Source: Marsupella aquatica (Eukaryota > Marchantiophyta). Taken from it: 64,000 bases of DNA. The stretch covers positions 17,174,001 through 17,238,000 of the forward strand of contig OZ316892.1 in assembly GCA_973895155.1 (NCBI GenBank). Reading direction: 5' to 3'. This document shows, piece after piece, positions 22,997 through 40,027 of this stretch. Below the pieces are notes generated by a model. That model worked only from the letters and a program-made list of their open reading frames with translations. It had not been told where the DNA came from and did not search any database. Made by a program: the position numbers and the translations under genes. The first letter of the stretch is position 1; the number at the start of each line of letters is the position of its first letter.

Positions 22997-25400
22997 AGTT
23001 TAATGGAATTCACTTACTTGCAAAAAGTAATATAGTAGAAAGTAGGGAATCATATTACACTATCTTGACACCTTTGCATTGCAAACAAGATTTTTAAGCA
23101 AGACAAATAACTGCAAATGAGGCAAGTTGTTGAGGCATCTAATGTGTCATTGAAGCCATGTTGTCTTTGTGATCATGCTGTTATTGCGGCCATGCAGTTG
23201 ATCAAATGTTTGGGTTTGCATGTTTATTGTTGTTGCTATGTTGTTATTGCAGCCATGCAATATTTGTGGTCATGTGATCCATGTGATTGCTGCAGCCACG
23301 GTGTCACTATGGTCATAAAGTCATTGAGTTCATTTTATCAAGTGCAGGATCACGTGTGTAAGTTAGTGTGCAAAAAACTTTAAAGCTAGAATAGAAGTCA
23401 ATCATCTCAATGAGGACATAATGGGTTTGTCTACTCAGTATACTATAAAAGCAGTATATGGCTCGGGTGGGGGGGGGGGTGGTTGGGCACACTTTGGGTC
23501 AATCTAAGGGTTTTTGATACCCTTTAATACACTTTGATGGTGTTGTTTCCTCATTTTGAAGTTTGTAAAGAGACTTCATGAAAGCATTTGGGTGGGATAA
23601 GGTGTTATAGTGTTTGGATGAAGTCACCACTCTAGAGCAAATAAAAAATTTCTCAGTAATGATAGTCTACGAGAATTCATTCACAGAATAGCAAACGGAA
23701 TGCAACCACACTTGAGCAATTTCAATTCATCCATGATAGTTGTCACACCATTCTAGGTAGTGTTAGAGTGTATCATACTATCTAGATCCGTATGTTTAGT
23801 ATATGTGCTATATGAGCCGATAAAGTTCCGTTAGGTTTGTGTGAGAAGGTAGTTCTCTCTTGTGAGGCATTGGAAGATTATCTTTCAATGTTGAGCCTTG
23901 GAGAGGGGAGCTTGTGTGGTGGCCATGGTGGCTAAGAGCTCCTTCTATGTAGCGTGGATTCCTTGAGTGCAAGGTGCGTTGGCTTGACATACCTGTGTGA
24001 TCGGATCAGACGGGATTGAGTGCGTATTGTTGGCGTCGATCGTTGTTCGAATTCTATTGAGATTATTGTGGGTTTTGGACATGTGTGGGCATGAGTTCCA
24101 CTTGTATTCCATTCTCTTGTGTTTGTGATGGGGTAGTGTGACTATGTTTAGATGTATGTGACAAACGATGTATGTTGTGTAGCGATGTGTATGCGCACAA
24201 CATAGCTCTAACAAGGAATCCAGTTCATCCACTACGCTACAACTTGAATTTACTTAAAGCAATCATACTGAAGGACAGCCAGTAGAATTGGATTCACCCA
24301 TGAACAAATTGCACAGGTGAAACTATGTCACTGCACGAACGCTGCCCTTCAAAATTGTAGGAACTTTGAACTCCATTTAACATTTTACTGTGCTTCAACA
24401 AATCAATCATGAACTTTGTCTAAGATGGATGTGCAATTCAAGGAAAAATCGACACATACATAGATTCAACTTATCAGTTTTGTAGGCAAGGGGTAGACAG
24501 GGGAAAAACACACAACATCAATGTCAATGGACTTGAATTTGAGAGCAATTGCATTGCACTGCTGAGCATTTGTCATCTCCAACACTAATATGTGTGTATT
24601 TCCATTACATAGAAAGTAAAGAAGCAATTCTTCTAAGAACTACACAAACCCAAGGCAACTACATTAATCACTAGGAGTATTCAGGACCTCAACAACACAC
24701 TTCACATTCTTCGCTTTCCACAACACTAACGAGATAACTCTGTAATCAAATTCAACCTCACTTCATCATCATTTGCCATTGCTTCCACCATTTGGCAAAG
24801 AAGTTTCTCCTTCATCTTCAGGATTTAATAAACCCTGAAGATCAAGTTAGGCTTCACCAGGCTCTTATGATGGTATGTGGGCCGTCTGAAAGTCTTTAGA
24901 CGGAGTAACAGAGCAGTAGTCAATGTTAGGTCTGCCTCCTACAGGGTGCCACTAAAACTACAAAATCAACTCTGTTTGATAAAATCATTGGGTGTGATCA
25001 ATGACTTTGAACGTCTATATCCAGGCCCCGCATACTTGGGGGACTGGTGGGGATGCTCTTAACTATCTACTTCATAAATTTAGCTTCTCTTTATTAATAT
25101 GCCCAACCCCTCAATGTTGGGCTCGCCAAACTCCATTTTGGTGTCCTGGTGGACACTAGTCCTTGAGTTGGCACTCATGGAGTGTTTGGACATCCCTTTA
25201 TTTACTTCAGTTTTAAGGTTTGCAACTTGCTTTTTTTTTCCCTTGTTTGGTGTTCGTACTCTTTGGACCTCTTTTGCTTTGGACCACTTTTTCTTCCCGG
25301 TGAAGGTAGGACAACAAAAAGCCCGCGTAAATATCAACCCTACACGGAGTAAGTGTAATATAATAGAGAAAAAGAAACCCTACAGAGTGTGAACGAATCG
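22997..25400. other. Gene-free stretch upstream of PRP43
   Basis: No recognisable gene. It contains CATGCAGCCATG/GCTGTTATTG-like short repeats at 23170-23300 and a homopolymer run of 11 G at about 23469-23479. Mixed sequence follows up to the pyrimidine-rich region at 25400. Confidence 0.35.
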
Positions 25401-26095
25401 AAGCGAAGCGCCGTTCTTCCAGACACATAGTACAAGAGTAGTTTCCTTTCCCTTTCGGCTGGAGCTCCAATTCCTTTCAGCTCCTTCGTTTCCTCTCGTT
25501 TTCCTTGCTTTCCTGTCTTCTCGTCACTTCTCTCCTTTCGAACGCCATTTCCCTTTCCTTAGCTCTGCCCTCTCTCTTCTCTTGTCTTCTCGTCGTTCGA
25601 AGGCCATTTCGTCTGCTTTCCTCTCGTCGCTTCTCTTCTTACTGAACTCTCTTACGTATCCTTATCGGCCTTCGTACATTCTCTTCGTGGTCGGGCCGTT
25701 CGTTCATCGCCACCGATTGATTCTCGTCCAAGTTACGAGTGGGATCGCCCCGCTCACTCGTTTTGCGGTTATTGATTTGCATTCTGCTGCTAGTGCTGAA
25801 GGATTCGATTGGATTGGATTGGATGGAGTGGTGTGGTTTGCTTTTGTTCTAGTAGTACCAGTGAGGGACCCGATTTTGCTAGGTCTTGGTGGTGGATTCT
25901 CTTGGTGATACGGGCTTGAGGTAATTCGAGGGCTGGGTTTTCGTTAGAATTTGGTGGAAGCGGCGGTGAGTTTTGGGTTGGGCCTGTGGTTTTGTTTGTT
26001 TTCCCTCCCTCCCTGGCGTGCCTCCGTCTCTCGTCTCCCGTTTCCTTTCTCTCTCCTTTCTGCCCCCCTTCTGCTGGGGTCAGTGAGAAGCAGGG
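25400..26095 (+). promoter_or_regulatory. PRP43 promoter / pyrimidine-rich 5' leader region
   Basis: The 700 bases before the PRP43 start are strongly pyrimidine-rich on the plus strand, with runs of TTCC, CTCT and TCGTC, notably 25500-25700 and 26000-26070. This is typical of plant 5' untranslated leaders. I cannot fix a transcription start or a TATA box. Open frames here lack family features and are not called as genes. Confidence 0.45.
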
Positions 26096-30229
<4,134 letters not shown>

Positions 30230-30769
30230 CTTGGTCATGATACGAATTAGTATACTCGCAGATAATTAAAGATCCAATCAAGTGTAGAGAGAATTGCAGG
30301 CCACGTAGCTTCTAAAGAAGTGCTGCCACCCACTATTTTTGAGAGGTGCTCAATTTGTGGATCTAGTTTTTCTTGTAGTGGTGAGAATAGCTACGAAATT
30401 CTACCGCAGAGTTAGCTTTAATGTTTTGGCCTTGTTCTTGTATTCCCTTTATGATGCATTTATTCCGCTTCTTGAGTACGACATTGTCTGCAAGCCAGCT
30501 AGTGCCACTGGCTGGGTGGGAGATGGTCACCAGCGATTTTAGGGCCACTCGAATGATGTGTAGCAATGAGAAGCTGCGGTAGGCATTTTTGACTTGATCC
30601 AGTCGTAGAAATTACAGGACAAATCATATCGACAAACCACAGGAATGTATTGCATATTTTATTCAGGAAAACGAAAATATTGATTCAACAGTTCATAAGA
30701 GTTGGTGGCCTCTGGAAGTTTTCATTTGAGAGCTGTTGCCATTTTATTTTGATTGCCTTAATCTCTCAG

Positions 30770-30886
30770 GACTACGGATCTTCTGATGGCATTTCGGGGC
30801 CAGCAGTATTTCGAAATGCTGTGGAGACTGTTCTTTCCGAAACCAACATGAAAATCAGGCTAAATAGAGCCCAAGCCCGCCGTTGA
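30770..30886 (+). other. Possible orphan exon downstream of PRP43
   Basis: A consensus acceptor (TTAATCTCTCAG) is followed by 38 open codons (DYGSSDGISGPAVFRN...LNRAQARR) and a TGA. I do not recognise the peptide. Its TTTCCGAAACCAACATGA segment recurs in degenerate form at about 31049 and 31328, so it may be only one unit of the local decayed repeat rather than an exon. Confidence 0.2.
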
Positions 30887-31710
30887 TTCACCCTGTTGTA
30901 CGGCTTGGAAGTTTTGATTTTAAAAACAAGAAGCGTACTTTCAGTTGTACAGTTTAAAATTTCTGATTTGTGAAAATTCCGTCTGTCCTTACTTTCCGTG
31001 GCTTTGAACAATACCCCTTGGCTCTTGGCCGAACTGTCTCTTCATTCCGAAAACCAGTATGATCAGCAGCAGTCTTCATGATGGCCGGTGACAACACCCA
31101 CGCCATACACTACGCCTTTACTATCAACTGAAACAACGATGTGGAAGACGGAGAGTTGATGTTCTCCCTAGCCATATGTTAGTTATGTGATGTTACTTGA
31201 ACCTAATGTACTTTGGAATTGGAAAATTTACTATTTGTGAAAATAAGTTCTGGAAACAGTCCGCGGTAGGAGCGTCCTTGACTATGAACCGTCCTCCGGC
31301 TCGGTACTATACGTGTGGTCTGCTGTTTCCGAAACTAATATGATATCTACGACATGATCGAAGAGCACGTAAGTTTAGGCCGAGGAGAACCCCGGGACAC
31401 TGAAGCACGTTCTCAATTTGACATTTCTGCTTTGTGAGGAGAAATCTCCTCATCAACAACCCATTGTAATTTACAATTCCTGATTTGTGAAATCCAGTGG
31501 ATCCCAAATCAATAAGATCAGTCCGCAGGTGATGTATGCAGGTCGATGGTGAGAGCCCCAGTGACAGTGAATACCTGGGAATCATCAACCCGTTGTCAGT
31601 TAGGAGTTCCTGATTTGTCAAATCAAGCTTTCCTAACAATGAATCGTGAATTAAAGGGTATCAACGGGTTGTCAATTTGGAATTTCAGATTTTCTGTTTT
31701 TCAAGCCGAA
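30815..31710 (+). repeat. Decayed repeat array 3' of PRP43
   Basis: Two words recur. The TTCCGAAACYAAYATGA type is at about 30834, 31049 and 31328. The GTTGT(C/A)...TTTAA/TTTGG-AATTTCTGATTTGTGAAA type is at about 30942, 31217, 31410, 31466, 31597 and 31668. Spacing is irregular (~60-270 bp), as for an old, eroded tandem array. It begins about 600 bp beyond the PRP43 stop codon. Confidence 0.55.
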
Positions 31711-31719
31711 TGAGCGGTA

Positions 31720-32030
31720 AACCTCCTTGGCGAATTTTGGAGTACGGAACCCATCCCCTCTAGAGGATAGTGGGATGGAACTCAAGGGTGGTGAGCACAA
31801 GGGGGTTAGAGTCCATTATGGGAAGTGGGGATGAGTTACCAAACAAAATTCCCAAGTGAACTTAAAAATCCATCATTTCTATGTAGGGCAACCCATCCCC
31901 TATAGAAATTAGTGGGATGAAATACTCAAGGGCACTGAGCTTGAGGGGGTTAGAGTCCATTATTATCCCCAAGTGGAGATGAGTTACAGAGTATAAGTCC
32001 AAAATGAATTTAAGAGCTCATCTATCTCAC
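31720..32030 (+). repeat. Two-copy ~140-bp tandem duplication
   Basis: ACCCATCCCCTCTAGAGGATAG at 31750 and ACCCATCCCCTATAGAAATT at 31890 start matching segments. Each continues through AGTGGGATGRAA, ACTCAAGGG, GAGGGGGTTAGAGTCCATTAT and GGGGATGAGTTAC-like blocks. The copies are diverged. It is non-coding. Confidence 0.75.
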
Positions 32031-32564
32031 TTTACATTGCACAGATGTGTTCTGCCACTTTTTGCCACATGCGCCTTAACCATATTTGGGAATTCAAATT
32101 TGGGAATCCCAGAGTGAATTCAATGGAGTACTTGGTGCCACCACATTTAGGTATGCTGCTGACCTCCACCTTTGATGTAGTGGGAACACAACCCTAGCCG
32201 GATCTGCAAGAGCAGATTTGAGCCCGATAATGCTCTATCTTTAGTTACGAGTCATTAAGCAGATGGAGGACAATCTGACTGCACATCATTATCTCCAGCA
32301 TTGCAATGGAAATACTATAAAAAAACGTTTTCAAACAGATTCTTCAAATCTGTGAAACTGATGATATTCAGAATGAATAATAATCGCACCAATATTTAGG
32401 ACCACATGATAAATCCAAATAACTAATAGATTATTTTCTGATTGAAGTAAGTATGATGATTTACTTAGCAAGTGAGGTCTCTGGTTTAAGTCCAAAATAG
32501 CTTAGAAGCCAAGTAATTGGAAATAGCAACGGATTTGCTTTTGTATGTTGCACTTGGCCTTGGT

Positions 32565-32660
32565 AAAGAGATATAGCTCAACTGGTAAAGCGTTGCCCTT
32601 GCAATTGGGTTGTTCCTTTTATGGGTTGGATGCCTAATTGTCTAGGGGGTACTTAATATT
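32565..32660 (+). pseudogene. Nuclear plastid DNA: trnA-UGC 5' exon plus start of its group II intron
   Basis: GATATAGCTCAACTGGTAAAGCG...CCCTTGCA matches the 5' half of plastid tRNA-Ala(UGC). It is followed not by the tRNA 3' half but by AATTGGGTTGTT...TATGGGTTGGATGCCTAATTGTCTAGG. That is how I recall the plastid trnA group II intron beginning after the anticodon loop. The copy is diverged (for example AAC for GTT in the D-arm) and truncated, so it is a non-functional NUPT from the plastid inverted repeat. Confidence 0.8.
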
Positions 32661-33633
32661 GTTTTCTTACCCAAAATCGATATTTAAGTTTTCTGAAAAA
32701 CTTTGGTATTGTTTAATATTATCAACACACTGAACCTTCTTAATAGTAGTAAAAGTTTTATTCAGAGAGCAAAGAAAAGACTGTAAAAATTACTTAACCA
32801 GTCATAAAATCATGCTGGTCGTATGGGAATTATATATGCCTTAGGAGATGGTGTAAAACTTGTATTTACTAACCCTTTTGTTTAGTCATATAGAACAATG
32901 AATTGGTGTCCTGTTTATTGTAATTATTAGAACAGCAATTCATTATTCAACATTTCCATAAATAAACAAAATTGTAATAGAACCAAGCTATTGCTGATAA
33001 GGATCCACATTAAAGTGCACAATAACTTAATATCATTGTGGTTACATGCATCATTAACCAATGCAATTGCGGTAGTGCGCTCCAAGGGGATTGGGGTGTT
33101 TGTAGTGCTCAAAATTGAAAACCCAGGCAATTGCATATAATTGACCATGATGGTGAGGCTATACATGACTACGACACACAAAACTGGAGCACAAAAGGAC
33201 CTTCAAGTCATGTTGAACTAGAGAATCAATTTCTTAGTTCTATTAAATATTTGGGATGACTTGTTGAGGCATGTGGGTATGGAAAAATTACAACTTTGTG
33301 GCAACTAGGTAGGTTCAAGTAGCAGCTCAATGTGGGATGTCTTAGTGCGACACTCTTAAAAGTGTTTCTTGCAAGGATGAGTAAGTAGAATGTAGTGGTG
33401 TGTCACTCCCCCATTAATTAAGCAAATCTGCTTGTGTGCTAGTCCTGCCCTAGAAATGTAACAACGAGTTCACTCAATCTAGTTGAATGTAGGTTGTGGA
33501 ACATAGCCTATGACATTACTTTTACCACCACAGTGACCTAGTTAATAAAATAACACTCTTCTCTATTTCCAAACATTAGAGGAAGACACAACTTTACAAA
33601 CCATAAAGAAGGGGCACATCCTGTTCTCTAACA
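32661..33633. other. AT-rich gene-free stretch
   Basis: No recognisable gene or repeat between the plastid fragment and the Helitron start. Confidence 0.4.
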
Positions 33634-35688
33634 TCCTAAACTATAATACAAGGTTGTGCCTTTTTTTGAAGTGGTAGTCATTCAAATTTGCAGTGTCCAG
33701 AAAACATTAATCATGTCAAAGAGAAGGAATAAAGGCTATATTAAATTTAGTGTGCACCATAAAAGTAATAAGTGCATTCCAAACAAGAGGGGAATCAAAC
33801 GGGACAGACAAAGGAGGGAGCCAATGGGACACACAAAACAAGGGAGCGAATGCACATGCATGAGTATTAAGTAGGTTCCTGATACGTACACAAGAAATAC
33901 AAAAATACATAATGTATGTGATATTATATATTATTGCAAGTATTACAATATTGCATAATATAATAATGGTAGTAATTTAATTAAAATAGGTTAATTAAAC
34001 ACAATAGATTAGATGATAGGGAGAATGTCAAAAGCTATAATAAAATAATACTTTTTTATGGCATGGTAGTCATTCAAATTTGCAATATCCCAAACATGAA
34101 AAACATGAAAGAATCTAACCAACGAGAAGGAATAAAACCAAAAAAATCAATATTGTGAAAATGGAGAGCAATGTTTCCAAGCAAAAAATGAATCTAATAG
34201 TACAAAAAAAAACAGGGAGGGTCTCTAGCAATGCAGGAGTATCAAGGAGACCTCCCTTTACCATGTACCACTATAATCCTGATCCTGTCCCTTTACAAAC
34301 TAAAAAAAGTGAGAATCAATCTTGAATGTTCATCAAAACATAATTTTTTCCACACTATCAGATTTATCCATACACCCCTTTTAAAAATGCCCAAGCTACC
34401 CTTTAACCTTCCCATACCTGCCACAATGAAAAAATTAATCAAATTTTAAATAAATCTATCATTTATAAATAATTCTATGTTTTTGAAATAATTTTGAATA
34501 TAAATAATATATACAACATATTTTCTCATCTTGACATCTTTTATTCATATGAAGATCTTCTCACCTCAAGATCTTTGCTCAGATCTTTGCTCATCTTGAC
34601 ATATTTTCCTCACCTCAAGATCTTTTCTCACCTCCACATATGTCTTTTCTCTCCTTGACATGTTTTCTCATCTCACCATCTTTTCTCTCCTTGACATATT
34701 TTTCTCACCTCAGAATGTTTTCTCTAATCGACATCCTTTTCTCATCTTGCCATTTTTCTCTCCTTGACAAATTTTTCTCACCTCAGAATGTTTTTCTCTA
34801 ATCGACATCTTTTTCTCATCTTGCCATTTTTTCTCTCCTTGACATATTTTTCTCACCTCAGAATGTTTTTCTCTAATCGACATCTTTTTCTCATCTTGCC
34901 ATTTTTTTCTCTCCTTGACATATTTTTCTCAGCTCGAAATGTTTTTCTCTCATCGACATCTTTTTTCACCTTGAAATATTTTCTCACCTCAACATGCATC
35001 ATTTGTGCAATGCACAGATATCAGGCCCAAGATGTACTTAACAACATCTTTGACTAATGACATACTTTATCTATTGACCATTTTGTACTTAACAACATCT
35101 TAATACTTAATGACATCTTTGGCATAACGACATCATTGGCGGCATGACATCTATTTACTTGACTACAATTTTTTACTTGATGACCTTTTGGGCAACATGC
35201 CATCTTTGGTTAAATGACTTTTTTTTCTTAACAACATCGTTTTACTTCATGACATCTTTCACATAAGAATATCATTCTTGGGAAAACACAACATATTTTC
35301 TCTTAACAATATTTTGGGCACCACAACACTTTTCTCTTAGCGACATTTTGGGGGACACGACATCTTGGGGGACACGACATCTGTTTTCTTAACGATATCT
35401 TGGGCGCCACAACATTTTTATTTTAACGACATTTTGGGCAACATGTTTTTACTTAACGACATCTTTTATGCAACGCACGGGTATTTTCCCTCAACGATGT
35501 CTTGGCTGAGACGACATCTTTTTCCTCAACGATGTCTTTGCCAACATGACATCCTTTTTCTCAATGACATCTTGGCCGACAAGACATATTTTCTCTCAAC
35601 GACCTCTTGGCCAACTCGACGTCTTTTTTTCTCAACGACATCTTGGCTGACATGAATTCTTCTGTGCAATGCACGCGTATTGAGCTAG
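33634..35688 (+). mobile_element. Non-autonomous Helitron 1
   Basis: Starts TCCTAAACTATAATACAAGG and ends TATTGAGCTAG, with host A before and host T after, as Helitron rolling-circle transposons require (5'-TC, CTRR-3', A/T target). A hairpin GTGCA-A-TGCAC lies about 14 bases before the CTAG end. It is 2055 bp with no Rep/helicase coding, so it would depend on an autonomous relative. The 5' ~100 bp is partly repeated at about 34055-34135. The 3' half is a minisatellite. It shares both ends and the minisatellite with Helitron 2. Confidence 0.8.
34510..35680 (+). repeat. Minisatellite inside Helitron 1
   Basis: Runs of TTTTTCTC(A/T)...ACATCTT...units. From 34687 to 34930 a ~73-bp higher-order unit (TCTCACCTCAGAATG...CTAATCGACATC...TCATCTTGCCAT) repeats three times. 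From 35270 to 35680 the unit is ~33 bp: TTTTTCTCAACGACATCTTGG + C(C)GACACGACATC. Copies of the Helitron 3' hairpin word TGCAACGCACGGGTATT occur inside (near 34998 and 35472), suggesting capture of extra ends. Confidence 0.8.
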
Positions 35689-38245
35689 TGTTTCATAATA
35701 TCAAATTTTGTATTTGACAATGATACTCAGACCTCGGGAGGTTAACTAAGTGTATATTTTGGGGTACCACGTGCAATCATAGTCTAATATAAATAGACCT
35801 ATTTTATAAAGAAAACATTCCAAAAATATTCTCCATTTTCAATATTAATAACCTATTTTACTTTATAAAAGGTATATATTAAAGAATATTTTATAGACAT
35901 AAGTTTATAATACCTTCTTGTGCCTCCTGCGCTTTTTAAAAATTTATTTAATTATACAAAAAAATTATATTTTGGGATCGCACGTGTTTCCTAAGATTTT
36001 TAATAGTCAACCCCCGGAGCCTCAGACTTGCCCATCCGCATGGACTAGGTAATCTCATCAATGACTTTACACTAGAGAGAGAAATGTTTTGATCTAGGAT
36101 TAGGCTGACATGTTGCTTGCATGCTCTTTGATGTCTAGACAATTACCTGAAAATTTTTAAAATTTATTTGAGATTATTTTCTCCATTATATATAAATCAA
36201 CTAAAAATGAATGTTTCACTGTTGCTAAGAACGCCATGAGTAGGTTGGGCATGCTTAGCAGATGATCTATTTTGAGAACTAAGGAAACTTCACTTTTTTT
36301 AAGGACTAGCTGGGGCATGAGTTGCGACTTATAACTAGGTAAACTAGGCAAAACAGGATACAACCGGTTGGAAGACCTTTGGAGGTCGTATTTTGGTGAA
36401 ACCTGTAAAAGGTTATATCTAAGTTTTTTTGAAATTGGGGAAGGAGGTAACGTGGCAACCTACACTCTTTCCCAGGAGCGATATTTCTTTTGATTTTACT
36501 GACAAACGGAGATATAACCAGTAGATCATCCTATATTTAGAAGGGCCTTCTGATCTGGTTGCTAAATCCAGAAAAATTCCCAGAATCTTAGATCTAAGAT
36601 TTGGCGAAAGTTTGCCAAAATTAACACACTGGCTATTAGTGTTGTACAAAGCAAGATTACCCCTATACTTACAGACAGATTTCTGGGTATGGCTGCTTTA
36701 AAGCAAATAGTTGCCATCTTTGACAATCTGGAGGACAATAGAGTTACTTCATGATTGAAAAATGTGTCGTAAAGCTATTTTCTCACTTGGAAAATTTTGG
36801 TTTAGAAAGGAGTTATAGACCTTTCAGAGCTTCACTGTAATATTCTCCAGACAATTCATGTCTATAATTGAAGTGTCACAATAACAACCTAGACTTACCT
36901 ACCTACTTAAACTACAACTGCAAATAAAAGAGCTGTGGGTTGCTACGTCAGGTAATCCATACTTCTCATTTTGACTATGAATGGAGCGATGGGCAGGACC
37001 ATTGGGGTGAGCTCCACCTTTTAAGGTGAGCCCCACTACTCCATGGTACCAATAATGAACACTATGTAGCACGGAAAGGGTCCTTATGGCAGGTCTGGTT
37101 TAACTAAAATAATATTTCTCCAACATTAAGCAATCTTCTTCCAAAGCTTCTAGGTAAATCAATAAAATAATAAAATAATATTATGTGAGTTAACTAAAGG
37201 TGTGAGGACCCCTAAAACAAATTAATATACTGTAGTTTGCCACAAAATGTCATATTTCTAAGAGACAACTAATTAGCTCTAAAGATTGTAAATCCCTTAC
37301 AACAAAGTGGTGGGCCTTCCATGTTTTTCTCATAGTGATTTTAGTTAGCAACAAGTAAGTCACTAAAAAACATATACTTAGTGAACAAAATTGCTAGGAG
37401 TGGTTAAAAGGGGAGGGGTTGGCATTATCTTGAATCATTTTTGTGTTACACTCCTTAGATTTCTCACACTCTTGGGACAAGATAGCTTACAGTTCAGGTG
37501 TCCATAGTCAATGAAATTTCAATTTAATAAAATATAAGGTTACAGACAACCAATTCTTGCAAAGGACACAAGATTGAAAAAGAAATATAGACCTGAAGAG
37601 GGGTTCTAGGAAAAGAAAATGAAAAGCATTAAGAGGGGGCAAAAAGAGTTTCAAAGTCCAATACACCTTATATAAGGCAAATTCCAACAAAATTATATAA
37701 CAAAAATGTCAATAAAACAAAGTTACCTTAGTAGGCTCCACAACCAAGGTAACAAAATAATTTAACTTCAAGTTTATCCCATAATTAATTAAATAGCACA
37801 AGCATGAAGTCCTCATCTTATTATAAATGCGTAAGAAGTCTACTTTTAAGGGCCTAGGGTCTAGAGTGAAGTCTTAGGGCTCAAACCCGTACTATGGACA
37901 AAAGTGATCATAAATGTACATATGTATTTTTTAAATGAAGTTGGACAAAAATGATATCGATTCCAAATAAAGAAAACCAAAATGAGGGTGAACAAAACAC
38001 AAGGATGGGGCAGGATTAACTGAAATAGCATAGAAATTTTATGCAAAATTGTTTTTCTTTATATCTATTTACATTCAAGGAAAGGGTAATTAGGCTAGTT
38101 ATTCCAACTAGCCAAGGTCAGCCAATGTTATTAACCTTGAATTATGGGATCAATCCAGAGCTACTAAACCAGAGCTAGATCCCTATACGTGCTATTTTAC
38201 ATGAAAAACCCATCTGCTTCCCGATCTGATTTTTGAAAGAGATTC
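35689..38245. other. AT-rich gene-free stretch
   Basis: No family match on either strand. Minus-strand open frames at 36157-36363 and 36419-36649 are in AT-rich sequence without motifs and are not supported as genes. Confidence 0.35.
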
Positions 38246-38500
38246 AGAATCTTTACGGACCCCATGAGAGGTCCCTTCCAAAATTTCGAGTACCAAAGCA
38301 TGCCAAGTCAACAACAACTGCAACAAACAAGACTTGTCAGTTTTGTGAATCAAATTTACAATTTTCATTCATGTTTGTGTCAACTTGGATGTAAATTTTG
38401 GGACGCCATACCGTAAAAAGAAATGTAAAAATTAGAAATGCAAAGAGTGAGACGGGTAAAACTTTCACTATGTAACCATTTTAGTTACATATCCAATTTA
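38246..38500 (+). repeat. Dispersed ~270-bp repeat, copy 3
   Basis: Aligns with 2514-2800: GGACCCCATGAGAGGTCCCTT, TTCATGTTTGTGT, GGGACGCCATACCGTAAA and TATGTAACCATTTTAGTTAC in the same order and spacing. Confidence 0.65.
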
Positions 38501-39356
38501 AAAAATTAAATTCAAAGATTTAAAAAGTATTTTCATATAATAAATCATGACTAATAACTAGAAGTTAAAGCCCGGATGGACTTGCACGTTGTTCATGAAG
38601 CTTTCATGGATAACAAAACCTGCATGGACTGGATCAAAACATAACAGTGTGCTTGGACATTGCTATTTACATTTCTGTCCATAAAATAGTGTCAGTAACC
38701 AAATTAGCACTTCTATCCATAAATTTTCTCTGTCATTAACTCTATCACCACTTCTATCCTAAAAATATGTGAGTGGCCACACCATTTTTTATTGAGAGCT
38801 TCATTGCTTTCTCCCAATACTCTTCCCCTCCACATAATTACTCTACCTATTTCTAACAGTTTAATAAAAAAGATAACATGTAAAGTACAATTAATTTGGT
38901 TCTTATGTAAAGACCTTATAAAGTTTCATCTATTCAAAGTAGATGAAACTTTGAATAGATTGAGTGCTTCACATTTTATTCATACCGCCTTAAGTAGTTT
39001 GCCCACTAGTAAAAACCAAATGAACTTAATTTACTCAAAAATGTTTTTTAATATTCATAAGCCCCGCAAAAGGGGGAAAGCAAGCAGCACAATGACTCAT
39101 GAGCCAAGTAAACAATTCCCACTAAGAAGGCCATGTGGCACCCAAATAAGCTCAATTGTCACATATAGATTACAAATTTTCTACACTTTCTTGAGATTCT
39201 AGGGCATCGATACTTTGCGGAATGATTATACAATTTCCAGAAATGTTGTTGCAAAATAGTTTTTATAGAGCATTGCTTGTTATCGGAAATATAGTCATTT
39301 TTCCCTCGGGGGCCCATATCACGGGTGGAGTTTACAAGTAATAACACCTTAAAACT

Positions 39357-39592
39357 TAAGAAAATAAAGTTTATTTTTAATTATTTTTTACCCCTAACTT
39401 TATGGAATATTCTATGAATATTCTCACTTTTGATATTAAAAACCCAATAGTTCTTATAATTCTTAAAATTGGATTAAAACGCCCCTATATTTCTTCAACA
39501 AAATTGTAAAGTCTTCCACGCATATGAATTAAAAACCCATAACTTCTTTGCACGTGATGGGTCGAAAGAAAAGAAGTGAGGACCCAAGATTT
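39357..39592 (+). repeat. Dispersed ~230-bp AT-rich repeat, copy 2
   Basis: Direct homologue of 18530-18760, ending at the same GTGATGGGTCGAAAGAAAAG block followed by AAGTGAGGACCC. Sequence after that block differs between the copies. Confidence 0.7.
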
Positions 39593-40027
39593 TTTCATTG
39601 TGAAGCTAATGGAAATTTTAATTTACATGAGCGTTGTTGTGGAATCTTATTTTTCAGAGACCATTGCTCTTGCTATAAAAAGTGTTTTGACTAATTTTAT
39701 TGTTATAGAGCTACTTATGATTTATTCTTTTGGGGATTATTGTTGCTGAATCATATTTTTCATAGAGCAATGTTCTTGTCATAAAGAGAGTCTTTTTTGC
39801 TGTAGAGCTATCGGAAAGCATGTTGTTCATACGGCGCTGCTCTTGTTACAAGGAGCGCTTCAAGTAGTTGCCGCTATGGAAGCTACAGGAACTGTTAAAT
39901 GTGCATTTTCATTCTCTATTCCATAATTATACATTCTTAATTTTAGTTTTGGGTGTTATGTTCTTACCATGACATAATTTGGTGCACATTATGTTCTTAT
40001 TGTGACAGAAATGTAGGTGGACAATTA

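Noticed and set aside
25582-26095. Short protein genes upstream of PRP43
   Set aside because: The frames lie in a pyrimidine-rich leader region and have low-complexity composition, no family features and no conserved start context.
32565-32625. tRNA-Ala gene
   Set aside because: Only the 5' half is tRNA-like; the sequence after the anticodon region looks like plastid trnA intron, and no 3' half with T-arm and acceptor follows. It is a plastid fragment, not a nuclear tRNA gene.
34510-35680. CRISPR-like array of short repeats and spacers
   Set aside because: Repeats are contiguous and degenerate with no unique spacers, in a eukaryotic genome and inside a Helitron. It is a minisatellite.
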